From Rhipidocladum racemiflorum (taxonomy: Eukaryota > Streptophyta > Magnoliopsida > Poales > Poaceae), in contig CM070583.1 of assembly GCA_036346355.1 (NCBI GenBank), positions 9,238,001 to 9,302,000 of the forward strand: a DNA stretch of 64,000 nucleotides, written 5' to 3'. The position numbers and the translations under genes are program-made. Each line of letters starts with the position of its first letter. Position 1 is the first letter of the stretch. This document shows, piece by piece, positions 11,933 to 24,650 of this stretch. The notes beneath the pieces were generated by a model that was not told the origin of the DNA, did not search any database, and saw only the letters and a program-made list of their open reading frames with translations.

Positions 11933-14900
11933 TGTAACACCCCAAAATTTTGCTTTTCTTAAATTCATGTGTGATTTGGCACTTTGGTGAATTTTTGGAA
12001 TTTTCTGGAATTTATTTGGATTTATTTGGAATTTATTTGAATTTATTCCCTTTTGAAATAATTAAAGAATTTAATTTTGCAAATAAAATTTTGCTGGAAA
12101 TATTTTATTTGAGTCCAAAATGATCCAAAGTATTTTCCAGAATTTTTCTGGAATTTTTCTGAGTCATTTGCTATTTTTAATGAATTAAATGAATTCATCG
12201 AATTATTTTAATTATTAAATCGCTGGAAAATCCAACTCGGGTCAAGTATCTGTTCATCCGACCGAAGTCGGACTCGAGTCCGACCGAGCCGATTGACTTC
12301 GGCCGAACCAACTTGAAAACCTAATTGATCCCAACCGTTGGATCAAGATCCAACGGCCGAGATCCGCCGCACGCCGGTTCGGCGTCGACCGGACCCGATC
12401 GCGCCGTGCGATCGTGGCCGTTGATCGTGACGCGTGGGATCGGCCGGGATTGCGTCGTCTTCCTGTGATCGAGCCGGACTCGCCGCCGCATAGCCGCCGC
12501 GGACCGATTAGGTTTCCGCGTGCACGCCGCCGAGGCCATTTAAGGCGTGGGTTATCGCCGAGGATCGCCGTTCGTGTCGCGCCTATTGCCCTAAGTTCCA
12601 ACGCCCAAGCCGCCGTCGCCTCACGATTTCGCCGGAGTTTGGGGAGTGCCGCCGTGGTTTTCTTCGCTTCGGCGCCGTTCGTCATCCTCCGCCGCCTTCA
12701 AGCTTCGGATCGAGAACCTTGCGTCGGCGCACCTCTGGGTGCACTCACTTGGCCGGAGACGCCCAAGCGCCGTTAGGGTGGTCGCCGTCCTCGGCCGGCG
12801 CAACGCCGCCGCGAGCCATCGTCGCCCACGAAGCTTTGGCACCGTTGGATCGAGATCCAACGCACGAGGTGAGGCCACGCCGCCGTATCGTTTCCGCCTT
12901 CGATTAGGTTTCAAACTGCTAGATTTAGATCGCACGGTGGTAGTTAGTTGTGTTGTAGCTTTAGGGTTAGATCTGGACCGTCCGATCTAGATCGAACGCG
13001 GCCGGATCAACCGTGTAGTTTTGAACGAGAGGTCTAGATCCAATCGACCGTTGATTTCAAATCAACGGCGAGATTGTGCCACGTGTGCTCAACCGCGCCA
13101 CGCCGCTGGGGAGCGTGTCTCGACACGCGGGACCCGCGAGTCGAGGGCCCACGTGTCACCGCACGCCGCGTCGTGAAACCCACCGCGGTGGGGCCACATG
13201 TCGGCCGAGACGAGTCGTGGGACCAAGTCCACCGTGGACCCGAGCCAAGCGTGGACCGAGTCCATGGACCTGGCCGACGCCACCAGCCAATCAGAGGTCG
13301 ACACGTGTCCATGCCGACGCAATAATTAATTTCTGAAAAAAGAAAATGATTTATTAATTCGAAATATTGATTCAAATTTAGATTCAAACTTCAAACGCTT
13401 ATAACTTTTATGCGTTTCAACTCCGATTTGAGCGATTCAAATTTCTAAATTTGTATAAAATTGAGATCTACCTAAATATGAATTTTATTTAATTTTTGGA
13501 CTAAAGTTTTTCTCTGTAATATTATTTAATTGATTATTTAAACTTTAATAGATCATAACTTTTTGCGTTTTAACTCCAAATTTGATTTATTCCGCTTTCT
13601 AAAAATCCGAGAAAATTACGTTCTCTCTGTTTATGGATTTTATTTGGAGTTTTGGGATGTTTTTGCCTATTGTTTATTGGGTATTTGCTATTTGCACGCT
13701 TTACGAGTAGGCGTTGAAGTGCTTGGGAAGGATTCGAGGAGAAGTGTTGACTCGTGATCCAACTCAAGACCAAGAGCAAGTACTTTATGAAGGCAAGTTG
13801 TGCTTTGACCATGTTGATCCTATTTCGAAATCTATTTTGATTTAAAATATTGAATGATAGTTTAATTAGAAAGATACTTTGTTTAAACATGGGGGTTAGA
13901 TAAATACCAATTTGCTATATGACACCTTGATTACTTAAGTATGTGCCATGACCCTTGTCACCCTAGTTGTGGTTTACTAGTTGGACATTATTAAATTGCC
14001 AACATGGGTTTAGATCGTTGTAGTATCTTTGCTTAGACACACTTTCGTGCTCATGACATGATTTTGGACAATCAAATGATAATATGGACTTAATGATATA
14101 TTGAACCTGTTTTGGAAAAGTATCATGTGATGTTGACGGACGTGGTGCATGGTAATCAAGCGGGGTTTGATAAACGATTTCGGCCGGGCATGTGGCAAGA
14201 GTAATCAGTGGGCCGGTTGTGGCATTGGGAATGTTGATTTGGTTCTTGGGTAGTCTTGCCCTGGTCACTCTAAGGACTTAACCTTGCAAGCCTTTGAACT
14301 GGGTCATACTTGCAACCACATGGCTGGAATGGGGACGGCCCTAGTTGACTAAGTCGCTAAGGACTCACTTGTGGAGCCTCAGGGTGTCGATTACACCGTT
14401 TGTGTGATTGTGCGGGGAGGCGTATCGTGGGCGTGGCGAGATACCCATCTAACGGTGTGTTGGTCCCATACTTCGCCTTGGCTAAGGGAAGGGATGGTGT
14501 AGAAACCTGACCTGGAGAGGACCACCTGTGTTGTTTAAGGCTTAGAAAGGCTTTGTTATGATCGCTCATTCGCATACTTTTGTATGGCGATTCACTACCG
14601 ACGTGGTGAGTGGATTGTATCTTGTGGGTAAAGTGCATAACCTCTGCAGAGTGTAGAATCTATTTAAATAGCCGAGTCCACGGTCAGGACAATGCTCGGA
14701 ATTACAAGTCAAGGGTTAGACTTTCAAAAATAACTTGGATTTGAAAAGTTGGGTTGGTTTAATAATGAAGATGATGGAAATGTGGTTTAGGATGGGGAAA
14801 ATGTTTATTAAATTTCACTGAAAAGTTATTTATGCTTTACTTATTTCTACCGCTTTCGAATCTACTTTTATTACTTGTCAAAAGCATTTCTTGCAAATAT

Positions 14901-15353
14901 ACCTGAGCTATTCCTTTGTACCAAGCCATGCATATAGTATATTAGCTTGCATTCAGGCATGACTTGTCGAGTACCAAGTACTCACCCTTGCCTCAACACA
15001 ATACCGCTTGAAGAGGAGACTACGCCGGTTTCGGAAGAGGAGTTCCAAGAGGACCCGTCTACTTAGGGATGCGAGCCCGACTGGTTGCCTGTGGTATCTT
15101 GGATGGCGCCACAGTTGTTTATTTGATTTTTCCGCCGTTATTTCTCTTTCAATAAGTTTTGCCTTGCAAGGCATATATTTGTAACTTGGCCATAAGGTCG
15201 AGTAACCCTTTGATTATTTAAATAAAGTACTTTGATAGTATCGTTTGGTATGATTGTGATATATACCGATGTTAAGACTGTGTGCACTAGCGCGTTCCTG
15301 GACTAGTGCTGAATACACAGAGGGTCCGGATTTGCAAATTCGGGGTCCCGACA
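11933..15353 (+). repeat. Element C 3' LTR (3421 bp)
   Basis: TG...CA termini, followed directly by TSD catgc. It contains intact AACGG palindromes at 12335-12356 (10-bp arms, 2-nt loop) and 13048-13068 (10-bp arms, 1-nt loop). The first of these is degraded in the 5' LTR. The conserved CTCTGCAGAG block is near 14620-14685. Confidence 0.92.
13711..13792 (+). other. LTR exon-like block 2 (C, 3' LTR), frameshifted
   Basis: Same acceptor and GC donor as in B, but 82 nt long and so out of frame. Both C copies have lost the multiple-of-three length kept in A, B, E and F, in line with the general indel damage of this element. Confidence 0.35.
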
Positions 15354-15635
15354 CATGCCAAGTCAGTTGCCTGTGGCATACTGAGGCGCCACGAATAATG
15401 TTATGTTTCCGCTGTTGCTACTGGTTTACTCTGAGCTCAGCCCTGCGTGGCTTAATATTGTTAGGCTGACCTTAAGGTCTTAACAATTTTTATATGAGTT
15501 GAATACTATATTATTATTATTATTTCCGTTGTGTATGTGTGATGGTATTCATCTCTGTTGTATCTGTGAGCAGCAGCGTGGTCCTGGACTGGTGTGTCAC
15601 ACAGAGTGTTCGGAACTCCAATTCCGGGCGCGATA
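15354..15635 (+). repeat. Element A 5' LTR, part 2
   Basis: Resumes after element C with the duplicated catgc and matches 24268-24551. It ends GCGATA, where the 3' LTR ends GCGACA, so the terminal CA has become TA. Confidence 0.9.
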
Positions 15636-15640
15636 GGAGG

Positions 15641-15653
15641 TGGTATCAGAGCC
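15641..15653 (+). other. Primer-binding site, element A
   Basis: TGGTATCAGAGCC, complementary to the 3' end of initiator tRNA-Met and the usual primer of Tekay and many other plant elements. Confidence 0.93.
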
Positions 15654-16264
15654 ATACTAACTGTAGATCTTGACCCTAGATAGATTGGCCGTCTTTAGGA
15701 GCTTCAAAATTATTTTCTAAAGAGAAAATTTAACTTGAAAGAATAATAAGTTCTTGACTTATCTTATTCTTCTATTCTTTCCCTCTACTGAAAATTTCTA
15801 TCTTTCCCCACTGGTTTGAAATGGAAATCTTACCTAAGTCATTCTGAATAGTAATTATGTTCCACACTTAAGGAGAAAGTACTGGAGGTCGCTGCCGACC
15901 CTGAAGATCGTGAAGTGAGGAATCATCGAGCTAGAAGAGGATTGGATCGAGGAAGTTTTCAGAAACTAGAAGAACCAGTACTTTAGTATTTAGTCGAGAC
16001 TCATGTGTGAGAGTCGCGTCTCCTAAGATAAGAGTGTTACCTTTTAGACGCTGGATTATTGTGTGCTTAGGAATTTGGATGTTCCTTGATTACTGAGTGT
16101 GCAGTATATGTTGCATAGCTTTTAGGCTTGGATAAGCAACCATACCAAGTTATTATTAATGTTTGTATAAGTTTTTGGGTTACACCTGTCTTCCCCGCAT
16201 AAGTTTTCTTCCTACTTGTCTATTCTTTTCCCTCTCTTCTCTAAACTTTTGGAGCAAACTGCAG
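15654..16264 (+). other. Element A untranslated leader; no accessory ORF
   Basis: 611 bp between primer site and gag start. B and C carry an extra ORF in this position. Here I find no counterpart, only short broken frames. A line of AT-rich and pyrimidine-rich sequence precedes the gag start at 16265, as in B. Confidence 0.6.
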
Positions 16265-17420
16265 ATGGTGAACACTCGTGGCAACACTGGAGCTGGAGGA
16301 AGTGGTTCACGCCAGGAAGGCAACCAGAATGAAGCACTGAATCCTCGGCCTGCGCTGCCAGTTGATATGCAGAATCTGGGAGCTTTTCTTGCTGCTCAAA
16401 CTCAACTGATGCAAAACATGATGCAGACTATGCAGCAGATGCAGAATCAAGCTGTCGCCAACAATAACAATCATCAGAACGTACACCAGGGGAACCAGTT
16501 TCAGTCCAGACTCTCTGACTTCATGAGAACCAGGCCGCCAATATTCTCTGGGAATGCCAACCCAATAGAGGCGGATGATTGGCTGAGGACCGTAGAGAGG
16601 AAACTGCACATATCCCAGTGTGCCGCCAATGAGAGGGTCATGTATGCTTCACACCAGTTTGAGGGGACAGCTGCAGAGTGGTGGGAGAACTTTTGCGCAT
16701 CTCACGAGCATCCTCGGAAGATTACTTGGGAGGAATTTACGGCAGCCTTCCGCTAATATCATGTGCCGGAGGGTATGATGGAGTTGAAGAAAGAGGAATT
16801 CAGATCTTTGAAACAAGGAGGCCAAACAGTGGCCAATTATCTGAATAAATTTACTCAGTTGGCTCGTTATGCGCCAGAGGATGTGGCAACGGACAAAGCA
16901 AGGCAGTCCCGATTCATGAAGGGACTCAACTCTGGGTTGTAAGTGGGACTGATCACCCACACGTTCCCAGATTTTCAGGAATTGGTTAACAAGGCGTTGA
17001 TCCTAGAGGATAAGCGCAAAGAGATAGGCGAGGACCGCAAGCGCCGGATGTCCAGCCAGGGAGGACGTGCAAACCAGATGAGGTTGAGGATAAATCCCCA
17101 ACAGTTTGCGAGGTTCAAGCCGTAGTTGACCAGCCAAAAGACAAATGTTACACCTGGATCTTCAAGCCAGGGCTTCAGAACGCCTGAGCAGAGAAACAAC
17201 ACACTCAATTCGAACCAACAAGGTACAGTGAAGCGCTGCTACAGCTGCAACGAACCGGGACACTTTGCTAATCAGTGCCCAAAGAGAGGCAATGTGACCC
17301 CAGTCCGCTTCAATTTGGGGCCCACGCCAACGAAGACACCCGCACCAGCAGCCGGCCGTGGAAACAATCAATCAGGAGCGGCACCTTCCACCGTCGTCCA
17401 AGGCCGCGTGAATCATATCA
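16265..17420 (+). pseudogene. gag: gag (element A), inactivated by three stops
   Basis: Capsid/nucleocapsid precursor of a Tekay-type element. The start MVNTRGN is matched in B (46767). A Gln/Met-rich N-terminus is followed by the retrotransposon gag domain (FSGNANPIEADDWL ... GTAAEWWENF) and a CCHC zinc knuckle CYSCNEPGHFANQC near 17235. In-frame stops are at 16754-16756, 16940-16942 and 17123-17125. At the second and third, B reads CAG. The frame is otherwise intact and continues into protease without a break, as expected for a single gag-pol ORF. Confidence 0.9.
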
Positions 17421-20400
17421 CTACCGCGGAAGCTCAAGATGCCACAGACGTTGTATTGGGTATGTTTTCGGTTAGCTCAGTACCTGCCACAATTTTATTT
17501 GATTCTGGTGCTTCCCATTCATTCATTTCTCAAGTTTTTGCTGTGGGCAATGGGTTGGAATTGAGAAAACTTAAGTGCACACTAGTAGTGCAATCACCTG
17601 GGTCGGAACTTCAATCTAACCTAGGATGTTCGGGAGTTAAGTTGGTCATAAACGAGATAGAGTTTCTAGCCAACCTAATTGTGCTAGATACCCAAACCTT
17701 GGATGTAATCCTTGGAATGGATTGGCTGGCCAAGCACAAAGCCGTATTGGATTATGGCCGCAGAATAGTGTCTGTAGAGAACCAAAACGGAGAAAAAGTG
17801 GAATTTCAAGCAACCTTAGTCCGAGATGGAAAACTTTTGGTCAATAATATGAAGACTGTGAGTCTAGAAGATGTGCCAGTGGTGAAAGACTTTCCAGATG
17901 TTTTTCCCGAAGACCTGCCTGGTATGCCACCAGACAGAGAAATTGAGTTCGTTATCGAGCTGGTGCCTGGCACAGCTCCGATCGCGAAAAGGCCCTACAG
18001 GATGTCCACAGAAGAACTCGTGGAGATGAAGAAGCAAATTGAAGAACTCATGGAAAAAGGTTTCATCAAACCAAGCTCATCGCCGTGGGGAGCACCAGTA
18101 TTATTCGTCAAGAAGAAAGACGGAAGTTTTAGAATGTGTATAGACTATCGTGCACTTAATGAGGTGACGATAAAGAATAAATATCCTTTGCCCAGGATAG
18201 ATGATCTTTTTGATCAGTTAAGAGGAGCAAGAGTCTTCTCTAAGATGGACCTTCGATCCGGATACCATCAATTAAAAATTTGGAACGAGGACATACCCAA
18301 GACAGCTTTTTCGTCGAGGTATGGGCACTATGAGTTCACAGTCATGTCCTTTGCATTGACCAATGCCCCGGTATATTTCATGAGTATGATGAACAAAGTA
18401 TTCATGGAGTACCTAGACAGGTTCGTTGTCGTTTTCATTGATGACATCTTAGTCTACTCAAGGACAGAAGAAGAGCATGCAGAACACTAAGGATGGTTTT
18501 GGAGAAGTTAAGAGAAAACCAATTGTATGCAAAATTTAGTAAATGTGACTTCTGGAAAAAGAAGGTAGAATTCTTGGGTCATGTAATGACTGCCAAAGGA
18601 GTAGCTGTCGATCCGAAGAAAGTGGAGGCAGTGTTACATTGGGAGGAACCAAAGTCAGTTACCCAGATAAGGAGTTTCCTCGGAATGGCGGGATATTACC
18701 GCCGATTCATTGAGGGTTTTTCACCAATTGCAAGACCTCTTACGCAATTATTGAAAAAGGAGAAAAAGTTTGTATGGACGCAATTATGGAACTGAAGAAG
18801 CGTCTAACTTCGGCACCTGTCTTAGTGTTGCCGGATGTAAGGAACGGTTTCGACATTTACTGTGATGCTTCGCGTCAAGGAATTGGGTGTGTTCTGATGC
18901 AGAACAGAAAAGTGGTAGCTTACGCATCAAGACAGTTAAGACCACATGAGCAGAATTACCCAACTCATGACCTGGAATTAGCTGCTGTAGTGCACGCCCT
19001 TAAAATATGGCGCCACTATATCATCGGAAACCGATGTGAAATATATACTGACCATAAAAGCTTAAAGTATATATTCACTCAATCGGACCTCAACATGAGG
19101 CAAAGAAGATGGTTGGAATTAATCAAGGATTATAACATTGGAATCCACTACCATCCAGGAAAAGCAAATGTGGTAGCTGATGCTTTGAGTCGGAAAAGCC
19201 ACAACTTGAATTTGGTGGTTGCTGAAAATCAGTCCGACTTGTGTAAAGAGCTTCAGAAGCTAAGATTGGAGGTCGTACCTAGCGGGTATTTGGCTACCCT
19301 GGAAGTGAAGTCGACTTTAGAAGAGCAGATCAAGGAAGGTCAAAAGGATGATGATAAGACTCTCAAAATCAAATCCAAGATGGATGAAGGCTTAGCCAAG
19401 GACTTTCGAGTAGATGAGCAGGGTATCTTGTGGATGAAAAATAGAATCTGCGTACCTCATAAACCTGAATTGAAGCAGTTGATCCTTGAGGAAGCGCGTG
19501 ATTCCAAGTACTCAATCCATCCAGGAAGTGCAAAAATGTATCAGGATCTCAAGGAGAGATTCTGGTGGCCAAACATGAAAAGAGAAGTTGCTGAACACGT
19601 CACATTGTGCGATATCTGTCAAAAAGTAAAGGCAATGCATCAGAGACCAGCAGGACTGTTGCAACCTTTGAAGGTACCTGAGTGGAAGTGGGAGAAAATC
19701 GGTATGGATTTTATTACCGGTTTACCCAGAACTCAACAAGGATTCGATTCAATATGGGTGATAGTTGATCACCTAACCAAAGTCGCCCATTTTATTCCAG
19801 TGAAAACCACTTACTCGGGAGATCGCCTAGCTGAGCTATACATGGCCATAATTGTGTGTTTCCATGGTGTACCAAAGCAGATAGTATCGGATCGAGGTAC
19901 TCAATTTACCTCAAGGTTTTGGAATAAGTTGCATACGGCAATGGGCACCCGTTTGAATTTCAGTACGGCATACCATCCGCAGACCGATGGTCAGACTGAA
20001 AGAGTAAATCAGATACTTGAGGACATGCTAAGGGTTTGTGCCCTATCATATGCCAATTCGTGGGACAAATGTCTGCCATATGCAGAATTTAGCTATAACA
20101 ACAGTTATCAGGCTAGCCTAAAGATGTCTCCATTTGAAGCTCTATACGGTCGCCCATGTCGGACACCGTTAAATTGGAACGAAACGGGGAAACGTCAAGT
20201 CTTCGGACCAGACATACTCTCAGATGCAGAGGAAAAGATTGCTTTAATTAGAGAAAGACTAAAGACTGCACAATCGAGGTAAAAGAGTTACGCTGACAAT
20301 CGACGCAGGGATTTGAGCTTTGAGCCCGAGGATTTCATATATCTCAGAGTTACACCCCTTAAAGGAGTCAGAAGATTTCATGCCAAAGGAAAGCTCGCAC

Positions 20401-20744
20401 CAAGATACGTTGGTCCGTTCAAGGTCCTGAGTCACAGAGGTGAAGCTGCTTATCAGCTGGAATTGCCGCAATCTTTAGCAAGAGTGCTTGATGTCTTCCA
20501 TGTATCTCAACTTAAGAAGTGCCTTCGAGCGCCAACAGATCAGACACCTCTGGAAGAGATAGAATTGCAAGAAGATCTGACCTACAGAGAGTATCCAGTC
20601 AATATCCTAGACACATATGAACGAGAAACCAGGAACAAGACGATTCGTTTCTGCAAAGTTCAGTGGAGCAATCACTCCGAAAGCGAAGCAACTTGGAAGC
20701 GCGAAGAAGATTTAAAGGAGTTTCCCGACCTATTCTTTAGTTAG
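17421..20744 (+). pseudogene. pol: pol (element A): protease, RT, RNase H, integrase, chromodomain-like tail
   Basis: In order these are protease with active site DSGA (about 17500), RT with SKMDLRSGYHQ and the catalytic FIDD box (about 18440), and RNase H with YCDASRQG and YTDHKS. Integrase follows with HPGSAKMYQ, CDICQ, DFITGLP, SDRGTQF and HPQTDGQTERVN. The tail ending RFCKVQWSNH...EEDL is chromodomain-like, a chromovirus mark thought to guide insertion into heterochromatin. Lesions are a 1-nt deletion giving a stop at 18488-18490, a deletion at about 18780 that removes the RT/RNase H linker, and TAA at 20280-20282 where B has CAA. It is not expressible as a full polyprotein. Confidence 0.92.
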
Positions 20745-20773
20745 CCTCGATTCTCGGGGACGAGATTCTGTTC

Positions 20774-20783
20774 AGGGGGGAGG
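20774..20783 (+). other. Polypurine tract, element A
   Basis: aggggggagg immediately upstream of the 3' LTR. Confidence 0.85.
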
Positions 20784-22135
20784 TTTGTAACATCCCCAAA
20801 AATTTCTTCTAATATATTCAGTGTCGTTCTGGGATTATTTGTAATTTTCCGTAATCTACTTGGAAGCCTCGCGAGTAAGTCGGATTCACGTTTATTGAAC
20901 TAATCGTATTAAATAAAGATCAGGCATTTTTGTATATGCGTAAAATCTAATTTTTAAAAAAAATTAAGATAACGGGTAGACGAGAGTGTTCTCCTCAAAT
21001 ATTTTCGGAAAACATGTTATATAACTTAAGTCGTTGTTGTTACAAAAGTCTATACAGGTGTCTGATTTCACTAAAAGAATTTCTGCGAAAAATCTATACG
21101 TCGAAAAATCATGAAACCAACTTTGTTAAGCTCCAACTAGTCCCCAGTATTTTAGAGTATTTTTTGGATTTTAGAACCTCTCCATTATTTTTTTTCAACA
21201 TATCTTTACAATGTATATGTGTATATACCCATATGTGCTTGGACGTTCGTTTCAGCTGTTTCATTTTCTGAGCCTTTTAATTGCCAGGCGTTTCCATTTC
21301 CTAGCTCATATGCATGTACTGGTAGTCACGTATGTACATTTGTACAGGTGTGCATGCAAGCAGGAAACCCCTCATTTCCTTAATCAAGTCGATTGCATGA
21401 GGCAGTAATGGAGGAGTACGTTCACGTTATTTTCTTAAATTCAGCCGTTACCGTTTCCAGCATGCTCCTTTATTCTTGCACGCATGGTCTAGCTAGTAAT
21501 GCGCTCCTTTAATCCAGCATGCCTGGTAACGTGGGCATTTGAATCTCTCAGCCGTTTCCATCTTTCACTAGTAACGCCTGCATGATTCTCTTCCATTGAT
21601 AGCACACACACATGGTCTTTCTTTTCACCTGCACCTGAATTCCCTCATACATTCAGCCTTTCTTCACACCATTTGTTTTGGCACCAACCCAAAGCTCCAG
21701 TGTCTTCTCCATTGCATCCACATCTCCCTACCATTCTCCTTGACACCGCCGTCGTCGCCACCATCACCATCGTCGCGTTGTCATCGTCGCTATCACCGTC
21801 GTTGCCGATCCGTTAACACCATCGCTGCCGGTGCTCTCTCCGGCCTCGCCTTATTCCGCGTCGACTATCCGCGCTACTGCCCGTCGTCGATCGGTACCTT
21901 TTTATTTCTTTGGCGCGCACTCTACCGCTATTGATCGATTGATCCTGTCGATGCGTAATCGTATATATATATATGTTAGTATATATACGTATAGGTTAGG
22001 CGGATGTATTCTGTAGCCTGTGCCTATACATGTCTACGTGTAGGTATACTTGGTCAATTCACGTGTAGATATATTCGGTTGCTACGTATGTAAAAATATA
22101 TATCGTAGTTTATTGATTTGGTACTCTCTGTTATT

Positions 22136-22557
22136 AGATGCTAGCAGTACGTATACGTGTGGATATATTCGTCGGATCCGCATAGGTATATTCGACCGAT
22201 TCGTAAGTATAAATTTTCTATATGCGTTTATACGGTTATATTAGGAATAATACGTGTTTAAATACGCATTGTATTATGTGGTTTCGGTTCCTCACGGAAC
22301 TAGCCGAACCAACAAGAATACGCATAGGTATACGTGTGGATATATTAGATGCTAGCAGTACGTATACGTGTGGATATATTCGTCGGATCCGCATAGGTAT
22401 ATTCGACCGATTCGTAAGTATAAATTTTCTATATGCGTTTATACGGTTATATTAGGAATAATACGTATTTAAATACGCATTGTATTATGTGGTTTCGGTT
22501 CCTCACGGAACTAGCCGAACCAACAAGAATACGCATAGACAACGTGAACAGTGCCAT
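22136..22557 (+). repeat. Tandem duplication, 211-bp period, in element A 3' LTR
   Basis: The segment beginning agatgctagcagtac occurs at 22136 and again at 22347, each copy running through the 'gtttcggttcctcacg' stretch. The 5' LTR has only one copy, so the duplication arose after insertion or was lost there. Confidence 0.85.
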
Positions 22558-22955
22558 GCACAAGGAAAACAAGAGATTAGTTTGTACGTAGTAATTTCAG
22601 GAAATTGCGAAATTTGTCTTTTTCACTACAAATTCGTTTTAGCTCCAAATAGTATGCAAAAAAATTTGTTAGTTAGTAAAAATTAATACCTTCGTATGAT
22701 AATTTTACTGAAATTTTATAATTAGATTTATACTGTTAAACTATTCGCGGAAAGTTTAAATTTACGAATTTTGTATCTCCTAAACTATACGTCCAAAAAT
22801 GTCAAAATAAATTTTATAAATCTTAGAAAATGCCAAACTAATTATCTGGAAGATTTCATGAAATTACAAGCTAGTTTGTTTTGTAGTATTTTTTTCTGCA
22901 TGTGTGTCGTATGTTGGTTTGCGTGTTTATTTGGTTCTTTAACTGTTGCGCGTAG

Positions 22956-23036
22956 ACGTCGAACTATGTGAGGGTGTTGATTTCGAGGAACAAGCTCAAG
23001 ATCAAGATCTAGGACAAAACCAGCTGATCATTGAAG
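22956..23036 (+). other. LTR exon-like block 2 (A, 3' LTR)
   Basis: 81 nt, acceptor GCGCGTAG, donor GAAG|GCAAGT, open in phase 1. It differs from the 5' LTR copy only by substitutions that keep the frame. Confidence 0.4.
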
Positions 23037-24213
23037 GCAAGTTATGCTTTGATCATTTTGTTCCCATGTTTTAAAATATTAGTTTGTTTTAAATTATGCA
23101 TGCTATTTTGATTATGATGCTTTTGAGTAAATTTGGGATTAGCTAAATACCACTTGATGTTGTCACCTTGTCCATAATACTTGTATGCCAATATACCATT
23201 TGTCACCCTAGGTTGGATTATACATACTGGTTAATACTGATCACCAGAATGGGGTAATTAGAACGTGGTAGTTCTGCTTAGCCATGTCATTCGAGCTAAT
23301 GACACAAATTTGGAAGTAAGCTGAATACTGACTATTGAACTGTGGAACCTATTTTGAAAGGATGTGACATGTGTTGTTGATATGTTGTTGGCACATGGTG
23401 CATGGTAATCAACCGGGTGGGAAAATGGTTTAGACTGTGGCAAGTGGCAAGTGATCAATGGGGGGCCCGATGTGGCACATGGGAGAGATGTTGTTGAATT
23501 TGGTTTTGTGAACTTTGGTTAGTCTTGCCACGGTCAACCTAAGGACTTAACCTTGCAAGCCTTTGAACTGGGCCTAACATACAACCACATGTCTAGAGTG
23601 GGACAGACCTAGTTGAGTATGATTCCGAAGTCTTAGCATGCGAGACCTCAGGTGGTTTTTGTAGCTATAAATGTGGAAAGAAGGGTGTAGTGTTTATCGT
23701 ATTGGTCTTACATCTCTTCAGCGGTATACGTTGGCCATGTACTTCCGCTACGCAAAAGGGAAGGGACAGTGGGAACTATACCGGGAGGTACGCATGCGAG
23801 GATGGAAGTTTCGGAAAGACTTTGTTATGGTTACTCGCCTGTGTGGTGTTTAACTATATCGTGTGGGTAAAGTGTATAACCTCTGCAGAGTGTACAAACT
23901 ATTCGAATAGCCGAGTCCACGTATTGGACATTGCTCAGGGATTACAATCAAGGGTTAGACTTTATTAAAAAGGTGGTTGGGATAAAAGATGAAGTTAATG
24001 GAAACATGGTTTAGGATGTGGGAATACTTTTACTTAACCTCTGGAAAAGATATTGTTACATTATTTGTTGTTACCGCTTTCGAATCTATTTATGTTACTT
24101 GTTAAAAACTGCTTCACCGCAAAATAAGCCTGTCATGTAATATATTAGGTTGCATTCTGTGCATAGCTTGTTGAGTACCAATGTACTCACCCCTCCAAAA
24201 ATCACAACACCAG

Positions 24214-24269
24214 AAGAAGAGGATCTGCAAGCCATTGAAGAGGAGCAGAACGGAGAGGCGAACAACTAG
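24214..24269 (+). other. LTR exon-like block 3 (A, 3' LTR)
   Basis: Follows acceptor ACACCAG. In phase 1 it encodes an acidic tail beginning EEEDLQAIEEEQ and ends at TAG 24267-24269. Block 2 leaves phase 1 and block 3 accepts phase 1, so the two join in frame. Confidence 0.4.
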
Positions 24270-24556
24270 GGGCAAGCCATGTCAGTTGCCTGTGGCATAC
24301 TGAGGCGCCACGAATAATGTTATGTTTCCGCTGTTGCTACTTGTTTACTCTGAGCTCAGCCCTGCGTGGCTTAATATTGTAAGGCTGACCTTAAAGTCTT
24401 AACAATTTTTATATGAGTTGAATACTTTATTATTATTATTTCCGTTGTGTATGTGTGATGGTATTCATCTCTGTTGTATCTGTGAGCACCAGCGTGGTCC
24501 TGGACTGGTGTGTCACACAGATTGTTCAGAACTCCAATTCGGGGAGCGACACCCTT

Positions 24557-24630
24557 GCCTCGTGTTACCATCGAGTTCCTGGTCTACCGCATCGTCCCCC
24601 ACATATTATTGCCGACACCAAATGTCGACA
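24557..24630 (+). repeat. Element G 5' LTR, part 2
   Basis: Continues the Tat LTR after element A and its second TSD copy (24552-24556). It ends GTCGACA, two bases before a Tat-style primer site. Confidence 0.7.
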
Positions 24631-24632
24631 GT

Positions 24633-24650
24633 TGGCCCGCCAGGTAGGGG
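24633..24650 (+). other. Primer-binding site, element G
   Basis: tggcccgccaggtagggg resembles the tggcgcccaccgtgggg form usual in grass Tat elements, with several differences. I cannot name the tRNA with confidence. Confidence 0.6.

Larger units (their letters stand above)
6250..15353 (+). mobile_element. Element C: deletion-derivative Tekay-type element nested in A's 5' LTR
   Basis: TSD catgc (6245-6249 and 15354-15358) and LTRs TGTAACACCC...CCCGACA of 3.44 and 3.42 kb. The interior is only 2.25 kb. It holds a damaged primer site, a remnant of the pre-gag accessory ORF, then an abrupt join to the integrase zinc-finger region. Gag, protease, RT and RNase H are missing, so it could only have moved with help. 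It is the same broad family as element B. Small indels are unusually dense throughout. Confidence 0.92.
2684..24551 (+). mobile_element. Element A: Tekay/Del-type chromovirus (Ty3/Gypsy), inactive
   Basis: Bounded by TSD ccctt (2679-2683 and 24552-24556), with TGTAAC...(C/T)A LTRs of about 3.8 kb. It has a tRNA-Met primer site, one gag-pol region and a polypurine tract. A C-terminal chromodomain-like tail and very long LTRs point to Tekay/Del. Its 5' LTR is interrupted by a MITE and by element C, so its own length is about 12.7 kb. The gag-pol reading frame has at least four internal stops, a 1-nt frameshift and a deletion. Confidence 0.92.
20786..24551 (+). repeat. Element A 3' LTR (3766 bp)
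   Basis: TGTAAC...GCGACA followed by TSD ccctt. Differences from the 5' LTR are mostly substitutions, plus the MITE absence and a local duplication (22136-22557). It contains the better-preserved exon-like blocks 22956-23036 and 24214-24269 and the CTCTGCAGAG/TTCGAA block at about 23863-23930. Confidence 0.93.

Noticed and set aside
15641..15653. Possible tRNA gene signal at TGGTATCAGAGCC (also at 45519 and 58853)
   Set aside because: Only the 3' tRNA complement is present; there is no cloverleaf around it. These are retroelement primer-binding sites.
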